From positions 1-14,479 of the forward strand of contig JANNFI010000137.1 in assembly GCA_031379665.1 (NCBI GenBank): a stretch of 14,479 bases of DNA, given 5' to 3'. Positions 1-6,930 of this stretch are shown here, in pieces. How positions within the stretch are numbered: position 1 is the first letter of the stretch; each line of letters starts with the position of its first letter. The notes beneath the pieces are model-generated. The model saw nothing but the letters and a program-made list of their open reading frames with translations. It searched no databases and was not told the DNA's origin. The DNA comes from SZUA-254 sp031379665 (lineage in GTDB: Bacteria; Bacteroidota; Ignavibacteria; UBA10030; SZUA-254). The position numbers and the translations under genes are program-made.

Positions 1-731
1 GCAAGGGATTCGGCCGAACCCGATTTCAGGATTTTTCCTTCGAAGAGCAGGTACGACCGGTCGGTGATCGAGAGGGTCTCGTGGACGTTATGGTCGGTCA
101 CCAGCACGCCGATTCCCCTCGTTTTGAGGTCGCGCACGATCTTCATGATTTCCTCCACCGCGATCGGGTCGATCCCCGCGAACGGCTCGTCGAGCAGGAT
201 GAACTTCGGCTCCGTCGCCAGAGCGCGGGCGATTTCCGTCCTGCGCCTTTCCCCACCCGAGAGCATATACCCCTTGCTATACGCGATGCTCGTGATGCCG
301 AAGTCGTTCATTAGTTTTTCGCACCGGTCCTCCCGTTCCTTCTTTGCGAGCTTCGAGAGTTCCAGGATCGCGAGGATGTTGTCACGGACGGTCATCTTCC
401 GGAAGATCGACGATTCCTGGGGAAGGTACCCGATGCCCATCCGCGCCTTACGGTACATCGGCTCGTTGGTGATCTCGGTGTCGTTGAGGAAAACCTTTCC
501 GCCTTCGGGCCGGACCATCCCGACGATCATGTAGAAGGTCGTGGTCTTGCCCGCGCCGTTCGGGCCGAGCAGGCCGACGACCTCGCCGCGCTTCACCTCG
601 ATGCTGACGGAATCCACGACGACGCGTTTCTTGTACCGCTTCGTGAGCTTCTCAGACCTCAGCGTATCGGCCCGGCTCTGAGTCCCGGCGTCTCCCTTCG
701 GGGCGGCATCGATATCGTTCTGTGCTGTCAT
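1..731 (-). CDS. lptB: LPS export ABC transporter ATP-binding protein LptB (3' end cut by window edge)
   Basis: Cytoplasmic ATPase that powers extraction of LPS from the inner membrane through LptFG and its passage onto the LptC/LptA bridge. The 243 visible residues hold a full ABC cassette: Walker A GPNGAGKT (56-63), Q-loop Gln105, signature LSGGE (157-161), Walker B FILLDEP with Glu182, and H-loop His214. The YLPQESSIFRKMTV stretch and the DEPFAGIDPIAVEEI stretch are characteristic of LptB rather than of a generic ABC ATPase. The ATG at 731 gives about 24 polar residues before the usual LptB start, so an N-terminal tail is either real or the start lies further in; I see no better codon. It is the last visible gene of the kds/lpt operon, 31 nt after the ostA-like gene. 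No stop is seen; only the last few residues should be missing. Confidence 0.95.
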   Translation of the reverse strand, partial: MTAQNDIDAAPKGDAGTQSRADTLRSEKLTKRYKKRVVVDSVSIEVKRGEVVGLLGPNGAGKTTTFYMIVGMVRPEGGKVFLNDTEITNEPMYRKARMGIGYLPQESSIFRKMTVRDNILAILELSKLAKKEREDRCEKLMNDFGITSIAYSKGYMLSGGERRRTEIARALATEPKFILLDEPFAGIDPIAVEEIMKIVRDLKTRGIGVLVTDHNVHETLSITDRSYLLFEGKILKSGSAESL

Positions 732-762
732 TCTTTTCAATTCAATGGTTGCGCAGGTCGGA

Positions 763-2103
763 TCAGCGAATATGCTCCGGCCGGTCGTCTCTCCACCGGA
801 AGCCGGGGAGGTTGAACTCCGATTCCTTCCCCGCCACCATCCGCTCAGGGACGTACTTCCCTTCGACGTTTTCGGCCAGCTTGATCGACTCCAGCCTTCC
901 CTCGAGGAACAGGATCGTCACCTCGTTCCCGGACGATTTGTTCAAGCCGTTCGGCGCGCCGTCCTCGAAGAGGTAGTAGAGGCTGGTGGCGGTGCGGCGC
1001 ACCTCGATCCGGCTGATCCTGTTCGCGTCAAAATACATAAATATTTCCTGGCCGGCCAGCTGGTTGTATCTGCCGCCGAGCACGGAATCGGCCTCGCTGA
1101 CCGCCATCGCGTTCCCCATGACCCGCACGTTGTCGGCGAAACGGTCGCGGAACGTCATCGTCAACGAGTCGCCCGCGATCTGGTTTTCTGCCCCGTCCTC
1201 ATCGGCGTACCAGAGGTACGGTTCGCGGTAGAGCGCAATGCTGTCCCGTTCGAGGTGGAATACCGCCATCCCGGCACTTCCCGCGAGCCCTTCCCGGAAT
1301 ATCCTGACGCTGTCGGTCACGACCAGCCGGCGCGAGCTGTCGCCGAAGCTCTCCATCGTCGCGCCCGAAACGTGTAGGGTTTCGGCAGGCGCATTCCCCC
1401 CGCCGCTCGCCTGGAGGAGGCGCGGGTTTCCGGTCCACTTGCCGTACTTTTTCGCCTTGTCGTTCTCGAAATGGTCCGAGAGCGTTACGATGCCGTTCCG
1501 CGAGTCTTCGATCCGCACGTTGGTATCGGCCACAATGGTCTGCCGGTCGCGGTCGTACCGGACTTCCTGCGCGGTGAGCACGCCGGACGTGTCTGCCACC
1601 ACCACGTTGTCGCGGAAAAAGGCCAGTCGGTCGTCGGCGGAGTAGGTGCCGTAACGCGCCTGCAAGGTCGTTGTCCCCTCTTCGAGCAAGACGCGGTCGA
1701 GGGCCTCGACCGTCCGCGTGGCCGGGTAATAGACGGCCCGCTGGCCCACCATCCTGACGCTGTCGTCCCGGATCTGCACCATCCCCTCGAAATACAGCTT
1801 GTTGCTCTTCAGGTACTGGATCGCCCGTCCGCAGTTGAGCACCATCGACCCCTGGGTGAACTGAACGTTCCCGATCAGTTGCCGCACCGGTTCCCCGGCG
1901 AGCTCCATCCCGACCAGACTGTCGGCGTGGTCGAGGACGACCTCGTCGCCGCGCCGCTGGGCCGTCGCGGAATGAGTTAAGGCGGTGTATCCGGCGAAGA
2001 TGAGGAGGGCGCACAGGGGGGCAGTTGCTAGTCGCCCCCGTCCACGGTTGACCGTGCGACCGACATCACGAATGAACGGAGGGTCGAATACCGGGCGTCT
2101 CAC
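763..2103 (-). CDS. OstA/LptA-like LPS transport protein
   Basis: Likely periplasmic or outer-membrane-associated member of the OstA/LptA family, whose beta-jellyroll domains form the bridge carrying LPS across the periplasm. After an arginine-rich start, a hydrophobic stretch (about residues 27-48, ending ATAQ) looks like a signal peptide. The mature part (about 400 aa) is a series of short beta-strand repeats such as VQFTQGSMVLNCGRAIQY, MVGQRAVYYPATRTVEA and LTAQEVRYDRDRQTIVADTNV, typical of OstA_N repeats. At 446 aa it is far longer than E. coli LptA (about 185 aa), as is usual for 'OstA-like' proteins of Bacteroidota/Chlorobi. The start is GTG in a GTGA overlap with the lptC stop, with a GGGGAAGG-like sequence just upstream. 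It might instead contribute to LptD-like function; its operon position argues for the bridge. Confidence 0.85.
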   Translation of the reverse strand: MRRPVFDPPFIRDVGRTVNRGRGRLATAPLCALLIFAGYTALTHSATAQRRGDEVVLDHADSLVGMELAGEPVRQLIGNVQFTQGSMVLNCGRAIQYLKSNKLYFEGMVQIRDDSVRMVGQRAVYYPATRTVEALDRVLLEEGTTTLQARYGTYSADDRLAFFRDNVVVADTSGVLTAQEVRYDRDRQTIVADTNVRIEDSRNGIVTLSDHFENDKAKKYGKWTGNPRLLQASGGGNAPAETLHVSGATMESFGDSSRRLVVTDSVRIFREGLAGSAGMAVFHLERDSIALYREPYLWYADEDGAENQIAGDSLTMTFRDRFADNVRVMGNAMAVSEADSVLGGRYNQLAGQEIFMYFDANRISRIEVRRTATSLYYLFEDGAPNGLNKSSGNEVTILFLEGRLESIKLAENVEGKYVPERMVAGKESEFNLPGFRWRDDRPEHIR

Positions 2104-2657
2104 TTCGGCTGCACCTTCCCCGTCACCCGGTTGATCTTGTAGTTCGTAAGGCTCTGGTCCGACTCGAGGCCGATGCCGCGGATCATCTCGGTCGGGGATG
2201 AAATCTCCACGAACGCCTCGGTGAACACCCGCCCGCGCTGGTTGTTCCAGAAGAGCTCCTCGGTCTTCAGGACCGTTCCTGAGTCGGAGCGGACCACCAC
2301 GTCCCCCCGGGCCTCGAAATCGTTCGAGACGTCGTTGATGCGCCCGCGGCGGGCCGTGAGGACGGAGGTGTGCTCGAACGAGTCGTTGTAGAAATCCACC
2401 ACGATGCCCGAGTCGAGGATGGTAAACCTGTCATCGGTGAATTTTGCGATGTGGCCGGCCCTCAGGATGCCCTTGACCCTCCCGGAATCGGTGAAGGTGA
2501 TCGTCGCGTCCCAGCTTTCCTGGTCGGGGGTCTCCGCCCCGGACCGGCCGGGGAGCACCGGCGGACGAGAACCTTCCCCGCAGCCGGCGAGGGTCGCGGT
2601 GAGCGCGAGCAGGAGGAAGAGTTTCAGGGAAATCGCACCCGACGGATCAGGGCTCAC
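2100..2657 (-). CDS. lptC: LptC family LPS export protein, putative lipoprotein
   Basis: LptC receives LPS from LptBFG and passes it to LptA. The protein has the LptC-type pattern ITFTDSGRVKGILRAGHIAKF followed by VLTARRGRINDVSNDFEARGDVVVRSDSGTVLKTEELFWN, ending in a short beta-rich tail (IGLESDQSLTNYKINRVTGKV). The open frame extends upstream to 2720, but that part lies inside kdsD. I chose the GTG at 2657 because it gives an 11-nt overlap with kdsD and places a short signal sequence directly at the N-terminus (about LKLFLLLALTATLAGC, lipobox LAGC with Cys26). The resulting 185-aa product fits the family (E. coli 191 aa). E. coli LptC has a transmembrane anchor, so the lipobox suggests lipid anchoring here. 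The start codon is an inference; identity is supported by sequence and by position before ostA/lptB. Confidence 0.87.
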   Translation of the reverse strand: MSPDPSGAISLKLFLLLALTATLAGCGEGSRPPVLPGRSGAETPDQESWDATITFTDSGRVKGILRAGHIAKFTDDRFTILDSGIVVDFYNDSFEHTSVLTARRGRINDVSNDFEARGDVVVRSDSGTVLKTEELFWNNQRGRVFTEAFVEISSPTEMIRGIGLESDQSLTNYKINRVTGKVQPK

Positions 2658-3627
2658 CGGCGATCCCGGCCTTGACGAGGTCGTGGAGGTGGACGACCCC
2701 GATCGGCCTGCGGGTGTCATCGACGACCACGAGCTGGGTGATGTTATGGGCTTCCATCTCCTGCAAGGCGATGACGGCCAGGTGGTCGGGGCCGATCGTC
2801 TTTGGGTTCTTCTTCATCACCATTCCGGCAGTGTGGCCCGTAAGGTCGGTCGTTTTCTCCAGAATCCGGCGAAGGTCGCCATCGGTAATGATGCCGGCGA
2901 GGACGCCCGAGGCGTCGACCACGCAGGTGGCGCCGAGTCGTTTGGAGCTGATCTCGAAGATGGCATCTCTGATGGGAACGTCCTGCCCAACACTGGGGAC
3001 CAGGTGACCCCCGACCATCATCTCGCTCACCTTCAGCAGGAGCCGCTTCCCGAGGGTCCCGCCGGGGTGGTAAAAGGCGAAATCCTCGGGGGTGAAATTG
3101 CGCACGCCGAGCAGCGCCATCGCCAGGGCATCGCCGAGCGCGAGGGCGGCGGTCGTGGACGAGGTCGGCGCGAGGTCGTGCGGGCACGCCTCCTCTTCGA
3201 CGGAGACATCGAGGACGATGTCGGCATCGTCGGCCAGCCTCGACCGGGCCGACCCCACCATCGCGATCACCGGGACGCCGATGCGCTTCACCAGGGGGAG
3301 GAGGTTGCGAAGTTCCTCGGTATCGCCGCTCTTCGAAAGGCAGAGCAGGACGTCTTCCTTGCGTGCCATGCCGAGGTCTCCGTGGACCGCGTCGGCCGGG
3401 TGCATGAACATCGCCGGGGTCCCCGTGGAGTTGAGGGTCGCGACGATCTTTCTCGCGATGGCCCCCGACTTCCCCACTCCGGTGACGATGGTCCTGCCGC
3501 GGCAGGCATAGATCATTTCGACGGCGCGCGCGAAACTCTCGCCGATGCGCATCTCGAGGGCCGCGACGGATGCCGCTTCGATGCGGATGACCTCGCGCCC
3601 CTTTTCGATGATCGTTCGTTTGTCCAT
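2647..3627 (-). CDS. kdsD: Arabinose-5-phosphate isomerase KdsD
   Basis: Converts D-ribulose 5-phosphate to D-arabinose 5-phosphate, the first committed step of Kdo synthesis, in the cytoplasm. The 326 aa match the family length (E. coli 328). An N-terminal SIS sugar isomerase domain (about 35-185) has GVGKSG with Lys53, HPADAVHGDLG, LSKSGDTEE with Glu104, SVEEEACPHDLAPTSST (one of Glu144-146) and FAFYHPGG with His187, corresponding to the catalytic Lys, Glu, Glu and His known in E. coli KdsD. Two CBS domains follow (about 200-258 and 266-322). Start is ATG at 3627, 22 nt after the unknown gene. The 3' end overlaps lptC, which is the same kdsD-to-lptC order as in enterobacteria but without kdsC in between. 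Confidence 0.96.
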   Translation of the reverse strand: MDKRTIIEKGREVIRIEAASVAALEMRIGESFARAVEMIYACRGRTIVTGVGKSGAIARKIVATLNSTGTPAMFMHPADAVHGDLGMARKEDVLLCLSKSGDTEELRNLLPLVKRIGVPVIAMVGSARSRLADDADIVLDVSVEEEACPHDLAPTSSTTAALALGDALAMALLGVRNFTPEDFAFYHPGGTLGKRLLLKVSEMMVGGHLVPSVGQDVPIRDAIFEISSKRLGATCVVDASGVLAGIITDGDLRRILEKTTDLTGHTAGMVMKKNPKTIGPDHLAVIALQEMEAHNITQLVVVDDTRRPIGVVHLHDLVKAGIAGEP

Positions 3628-3649
3628 TGGATGCCTGTGGTATCCTGAA

Positions 3650-4420
3650 TCATCTTCGGAATAAAAAATCCATCAGCCGCCCGGCAACCCCCCGGGCGCG
3701 CTCGTATTCTCCGTTCGTCCGTCCCCGGAGATCGATTTTCGACTTGACGCGGTTGTATGCAACGAAGGCGGCGGCAAGGTCTGCGTCGGAGTAACCATCG
3801 AGGTGTTCGAAGAGCCTCGAGCTGACCAGGGCCGTTTCCGGGTCGCGGATGCTCTTGAAGAGCATCAGTTCGTTGTAATAGTTCGTAACCGGCATCGGGC
3901 GGCAAACCCCGGTCGGGCCGTCGTAAATCCAGAGCCGATGGTCGGCGGCGCAGATGGCGAGCACCGCCGGACGCCCGACCGGCCCTCCCGGGGCGATCTC
4001 CACTTCCCTCGCCGGCCGGCCGCACTGGGGACAGGGCCGCCCCGGCACCCACTGTGCGTACGTCCACAACTTTTCGATCCTTGCTCCGGGCGATACCCGG
4101 TCGCGTTTCCGCCCCACGATCTCGACCGACATCTGCGCTTCCAGGATTTCCCGCACTGTCACCGAAACGTCGTCGTCTTCGGTCCTGCCGACCCCGAACG
4201 ACACGACCGGGGGCAGCGGGGATTCCACGTCGGGATGGTCGCCTGGAGCGCCCAGGATGATCTCCCCCTCGCCCCGCCGTCCCTGCCCGATCACCGACGC
4301 GCCCGCGATAAAATCGAGATATGGCCCATAACCGGCCGACCCCGATGGGAGTACCCAGAGGATGAGTTCTCTTTCCAGGGGAGTGAGCGCCCGTGGGTAG
4401 GAATCACCGTGATCGCTCAT
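3650..4420 (-). CDS. Unrecognised protein with a possible zinc site, within the kds/lpt operon
   Basis: I do not recognise this 256-aa protein. It has no signal peptide or clear membrane segment, so it is probably cytoplasmic. The N-terminal part (about 10-125) has the features LTPLERELILWVLP and GYGPYLDFIAGASVIGQGRRG. The middle has CPQC (Cys130, Cys133) followed by CAADH (Cys157, His161), which could form a single zinc site. The C-terminal part (about 180-256) is helical and rich in Arg and Asp. The start ATG shares a 4-nt ATGA overlap with the kdsC stop and the gene ends 22 nt before kdsD, so it is almost certainly co-transcribed and probably translationally coupled with Kdo synthesis genes. 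A link to Kdo or LPS metabolism is inference from position only. It could also be an unrelated passenger. Confidence 0.8.
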   Translation of the reverse strand: MSDHGDSYPRALTPLERELILWVLPSGSAGYGPYLDFIAGASVIGQGRRGEGEIILGAPGDHPDVESPLPPVVSFGVGRTEDDDVSVTVREILEAQMSVEIVGRKRDRVSPGARIEKLWTYAQWVPGRPCPQCGRPAREVEIAPGGPVGRPAVLAICAADHRLWIYDGPTGVCRPMPVTNYYNELMLFKSIRDPETALVSSRLFEHLDGYSDADLAAAFVAYNRVKSKIDLRGRTNGEYERARGVAGRLMDFLFRR

Positions 4421-4953
4421 TTTCGGCCGGGGGCCCTTCGCGTCGGCCGGCTCCCGAGGATCATCTCGATGATTTCGCGAACCGCCCCGCGCCCGCCCTC
4501 TGCGGTCGTGACGTAATCGACCGCCGACCTCACAGCGGCGACCGCGTCCCGCGGGGCCGCGCTGAACCCGGCGGCGAGGAGGATCGGGAGGTCGGGTTCG
4601 TCATCACCCACGCAACAGACGGCCCTGGGTTCGAGCCGGTGCTTCGTCAGGAGGGAGCGGAACACTTTCAGTTTGTCCTTCACCCCCTGGTGCACCTCGG
4701 CGATGCCCAAATCCCGGGCCCGGTGGGTGACGACGCTGGATTCCTTCCCCGAGATCAACGCAAAGCGGATTCCTACCGCCGACGCCTTCCGGATACCGTA
4801 TCCGTCATGGACGTCGAAGACCCTCGACTCGGTCCCCGATTCGTCGATGATGATGCGGCCGTCGGTCAAGACGCCATCGACGTCGAGCACAATGAGGCGA
4901 ATCCCGCGCAACGCTGCCGCGCCGGGTTTTTTCTTAGCTGGGCTTCGGATCAA
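4417..4953 (-). CDS. kdsC: 3-deoxy-D-manno-octulosonate 8-phosphate phosphatase KdsC
   Basis: Removes phosphate from Kdo 8-phosphate to give Kdo, the third step of the pathway. It is a small C0-type HAD phosphatase of 178 aa (E. coli 188), acting as a cytoplasmic tetramer in known members. Motif I is LDVDGVLTDG with nucleophile Asp24 and acid/base Asp26. Motif II is LISGK with Ser68. The conserved HQGVKDKL stretch supplies the motif III lysine. Motif IV is GDDEPDLPIL with Asp117, Asp118 and Asp121. The FDVHDGYGIRKASAVG stretch is diagnostic of KdsC. The start ATG at 4953 overlaps the kdsA 3' end by 20 nt; the stop overlaps the start of the unrecognised gene downstream. Confidence 0.96.
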   Translation of the reverse strand: MIRSPAKKKPGAAALRGIRLIVLDVDGVLTDGRIIIDESGTESRVFDVHDGYGIRKASAVGIRFALISGKESSVVTHRARDLGIAEVHQGVKDKLKVFRSLLTKHRLEPRAVCCVGDDEPDLPILLAAGFSAAPRDAVAAVRSAVDYVTTAEGGRGAVREIIEMILGSRPTRRAPGRK

Positions 4954-5767
4954 CGATCGATCTCGTGGCGGTGTCGATGGCCCTGATCTGCCGAAGAAGC
5001 GGGCCGAGGAGTTTCAGGTCGAGTTGTGTGGCCGCGTCGCTCATCGCCTTCGCGGGTTCCGGATGGGTTTCGATGAAGACGCCGTCGATGCCGACGGCGA
5101 CCCCGGCGCGCGCCAGGGGGAAGATAAATTCAGGCTGCCCGCCGGAGGTGATCTCGTTTCCTCCGGGGAGTTGGAGCGAATGGGTGACGTCGAGGATGAC
5201 CGGGTACCCGCTCTCTCGCATGATCACGAGCGACCGCATGTCGACAACCAGGTTGTGATACCCAAACGATGCGCCGCGCTCCGTCAGCAGGATGTTCCGG
5301 TTGCCGGTAACGGAAATCTTCGCGGCCTGATGCTTCATGTCCCCCGGGGCCATGAATTGCCCCTTCTTCACGTTGACGGGTTTTCCGGTGAGTCCCGCGG
5401 CTTCGAGAAGCGCCGATTGACGGCAGAGGAAGGCCGGGATCTGCAACACGTCGACCGCCTGAGCGGCCGCGGCGACCTCGTTTTCGGTGTGGACGTCGGT
5501 GAGGACGGGAATGCCGAACTCGGCGCGAACGTCCTGGAGAATCCTCAGGGCGGTGTCCATTTCAAGCCCCCGGAACGACGCCCCGCTCGTCCTGTTCGCC
5601 TTGGCGTACGACGCCTTGAAGATGACCGGAAAGCCCGCCGCGGCCGCGTCATCCCTGATCCTCGCGGCGGTCCGCAGTATCATTTCGCGGTCCTCCACGA
5701 CGCAGGGGCCGGCGATAAGGACGAGGGGGTTGCCCCCGCCAACGGGTATGGTGTCGATCTTGATCAT
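4934..5767 (-). CDS. kdsA: 3-deoxy-8-phosphooctulonate synthase KdsA, metal-dependent type
   Basis: Condenses arabinose 5-phosphate with phosphoenolpyruvate to Kdo 8-phosphate in the cytoplasm. The 277-aa TIM barrel carries IAGPCVVED (Cys22), FKASYAKANRTSGASFRG, IPAFLCRQSALL, VNVKKGQFMAP, LTERGASFGYHNLVVD, THSLQLPGG (His196), ETHPEP (Glu233) and SDA (Asp244). Cys22, His196, Glu233 and Asp244 match the metal ligands of the metal-dependent class (as in Aquifex aeolicus), whereas the E. coli enzyme has Asn at the Cys position. It is the first gene of the operon. No Shine-Dalgarno sequence is visible before the ATG at 5767, and the leader may be very short. Confidence 0.97.
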   Translation of the reverse strand: MIKIDTIPVGGGNPLVLIAGPCVVEDREMILRTAARIRDDAAAAGFPVIFKASYAKANRTSGASFRGLEMDTALRILQDVRAEFGIPVLTDVHTENEVAAAAQAVDVLQIPAFLCRQSALLEAAGLTGKPVNVKKGQFMAPGDMKHQAAKISVTGNRNILLTERGASFGYHNLVVDMRSLVIMRESGYPVILDVTHSLQLPGGNEITSGGQPEFIFPLARAGVAVGIDGVFIETHPEPAKAMSDAATQLDLKLLGPLLRQIRAIDTATRSIVDPKPS

Positions 5768-5781
5768 TTGAGGCGTTGAGG

Positions 5782-5810
5782 AACTTACTAAAACTGCGCC
5801 CCAAATTCAA
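5782..5810 (-). promoter_or_regulatory. Candidate promoter of the kds/lpt operon
   Basis: Read on the minus strand, TTGAAT (5805-5810) is separated by 17 bp from TAAGTT (5782-5787), which matches the -10 consensus only partly. Transcription would start about 8 nt from the kdsA ATG, giving a very short leader, in keeping with the absence of a Shine-Dalgarno sequence. The site lies downstream of the terminator of the preceding minus-strand gene, where an operon promoter is needed. The -10 is weak, so this is tentative. Confidence 0.35.
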
Positions 5811-5854
5811 AGAGGGCCTGACGTTCGGGGGTTCCGTGGGAACGGAAAGGGCAT

Positions 5855-5893
5855 AAAAAAAACCCCGGGCCGATCCACCACCGACCCGGGGTT
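5855..5893 (-). terminator. Rho-independent terminator after the T9SS-sorted protein gene
   Basis: A perfect 9-bp inverted repeat (AACCCCGGG at 5861-5869 and CCCGGGGTT at 5885-5893) surrounds a 15-nt loop. On the minus strand the stem is followed by eight U residues (plus-strand A-tract 5855-5862). It lies 23 nt past the stop of the minus-strand gene at 5916 and would insulate the kdsA operon downstream. On the plus strand there is no U-tract, so it is one-directional. Confidence 0.9.
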
Positions 5894-5915
5894 CCCTTGT
5901 TCCTGAGGAGGATGC

Positions 5916-6653
5916 TTACTTCAGGAGAACCATCTTTTTCACTGAATTGAACTCAGGTGTCCTGAACCGATAGAAGTAGATCCCTGACGCCAGGTTGGCC
6001 CCGTTGAAAGTCACTTCGTGTGTACCCGGCTGATACGCGACGTTCTGCAGGACCTCGGCGACCTGCGCCCCGAGAGCGTTATAGATCGTCAGCGAGACCG
6101 TCGTATTCTTCGGTACGTCGAACACGATCTTCGTCAACGGGTTGAACGGGTTCGGATAATTGCCCTGGAGGGCGAATTTCCGCGGTAACGGATTCGTCTC
6201 ATCCACAGCCGTTCCGGGATCACCGAAGCCGGTCAGAGCCAGCAGATCCGGCGATGACGGGGCGTCATGAACGAAGATGACGTTTCCGTCTTGTGTGCCC
6301 GCAAACGTCGGCTGGAATGTCACGTAGAAATCCTCGGATCCGAACGGAGCGACCGTTGCGGATAGGGGGCTCACCGTGTATTCGCCGCTATCGACCGTAA
6401 CGCTTGAAATGAAGAGTATCTTGGCCGAACTGTTCGTTACAGTGACGGTTTCGGTAAAAGCCGTAGATAAGAAGAGGCTACCGAAATCGAGGCTGGTCGG
6501 GTTAACCGTGAATGAGGGTACCGTGTCAGCGTGAACACTTGAAATCCAGAGCGCGGATCCCTTTGCCGTCGTCCCCGTTCCGGCAAATAGACCCGGCACG
6601 GTGAACAGCACCATCATGGTTATCGAAAAAAGTCGTAATTTAGGTGTCATCAT
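5916..6653 (-). CDS. Secreted protein with choice-of-anchor D-like domain and T9SS type A sorting domain
   Basis: A 245-aa exported protein. A hydrophobic N-terminal segment (about 6-24) is a signal peptide. Residues about 46-143 (FTVNPTSLDFGSLFLS..TVTNSSAKIL..PFGSEDFYVTFQPTFAGTQDGNVIF) resemble the immunoglobulin-like choice-of-anchor D/ASH-type domain. Residues about 163-245 (NYPNPFNPLTKIVFDVP, LTIYNALGAQVAEVL, GTHEVTFNGANLASGIYFYRF, KKMVLLK) form a type A C-terminal signal for the type IX secretion system, so the protein should cross the outer membrane and be released or attached at the surface. The protein has no enzymatic domain. Two adjacent ATG codons exist; the second (6650) is better spaced from the AAGGGG sequence. 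The gene stands alone, with its own terminator and a candidate promoter. Confidence 0.9.
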   Translation of the reverse strand: MMTPKLRLFSITMMVLFTVPGLFAGTGTTAKGSALWISSVHADTVPSFTVNPTSLDFGSLFLSTAFTETVTVTNSSAKILFISSVTVDSGEYTVSPLSATVAPFGSEDFYVTFQPTFAGTQDGNVIFVHDAPSSPDLLALTGFGDPGTAVDETNPLPRKFALQGNYPNPFNPLTKIVFDVPKNTTVSLTIYNALGAQVAEVLQNVAYQPGTHEVTFNGANLASGIYFYRFRTPEFNSVKKMVLLK

Positions 6654-6654
6654 T

Positions 6655-6660
6655 CCCCTT
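6655..6660 (-). promoter_or_regulatory. Shine-Dalgarno sequence of the T9SS-sorted protein gene
   Basis: AAGGGG on the minus strand lies only 1 nt before the first ATG (6653) but 4 nt before the second (6650). The second ATG is therefore the likelier start. It is one of only a few clear Shine-Dalgarno sequences in the window. Confidence 0.5.
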
Positions 6661-6754
6661 TCAGTGTGTTCAGGTTTCCGTTATATAAAATCAAGTAAAT
6701 CGCGTATTCTATCTACAACTACCCGAAAAAGCACCATCCAAACTCCGGGGGGAA

Positions 6755-6783
6755 AAAGTACAAAAAACAAAATGCATTGTCAA
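6755..6783 (-). promoter_or_regulatory. Candidate promoter of the T9SS-sorted protein gene
   Basis: On the minus strand a perfect TTGACA (6778-6783) is followed after 17 bp by TACTTT (6755-6760), continuing as TACTTTTT. This fits a weak sigma-70 -10 and also nearly fits the TAnnTTTG element known for Bacteroidota primary sigma factors. The leader would be about 95 nt. A TATATA at 6682-6687 is a competing -10 without a convincing -35. Confidence 0.4.
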
Positions 6784-6850
6784 GTACAATTCATTCTGGA
6801 TCACAACGATTTGGCTTATAGCTATATATATCAATGGGTTATGGAAGTAT

Positions 6851-6856
6851 TATAAT
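6851..6856 (+). promoter_or_regulatory. Candidate -10 element for ispE
   Basis: A perfect TATAAT lies about 75 bp before the ispE start. The hexamer 17 bp upstream (ATATCA, 6828-6833) matches TTGACA at only 3 of 6 positions, so the site is suggestive only. The leader between it and ispE is AT-rich and has no Shine-Dalgarno sequence. Confidence 0.3.
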
Positions 6857-6930
6857 CCTCATAATGTCGTAAAATCGTATATCTTTATACCTTAAATCAA
6901 TTTTCATCAGTTTTTACTTTTTCTTACAAT

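Larger units (their letters stand above)
6654..6930. other. AT-rich divergent intergenic region (277 bp)
   Basis: This region separates the minus-strand secreted protein gene from plus-strand ispE and is strikingly AT-rich beside the GC-rich genes. It holds candidate promoters in both directions, a short inverted repeat ATTGT-5-ACAAT (6776-6790) and two copies of AAGTACAA (6756-6763, 6782-6789). An 84-codon open frame crosses it but shows no protein-like character. I see no RNA gene or terminator here. Confidence 0.6.

Noticed and set aside
2404..3648. Long plus-strand open frame (414 codons) opposite lptC and kdsD
   Set aside because: It is the antisense shadow of kdsD and lptC in GC-rich DNA; its translation has no recognisable domains and is rich in His/Arg/Asp runs, whereas the minus strand encodes clear enzyme motifs.
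5832..5847. Short inverted repeat TTCCGT-4-ACGGAA upstream of the kdsA promoter
   Set aside because: Six-base arms with a 4-nt loop in GC-rich sequence; too short to claim as operator or attenuator without conservation, and it lies upstream of the predicted start point.
6601..6855. Plus-strand 84-codon frame in the AT-rich intergenic region
   Set aside because: It starts at a GTG inside the antisense of the secreted protein gene, has no Shine-Dalgarno sequence and no protein-like pattern.
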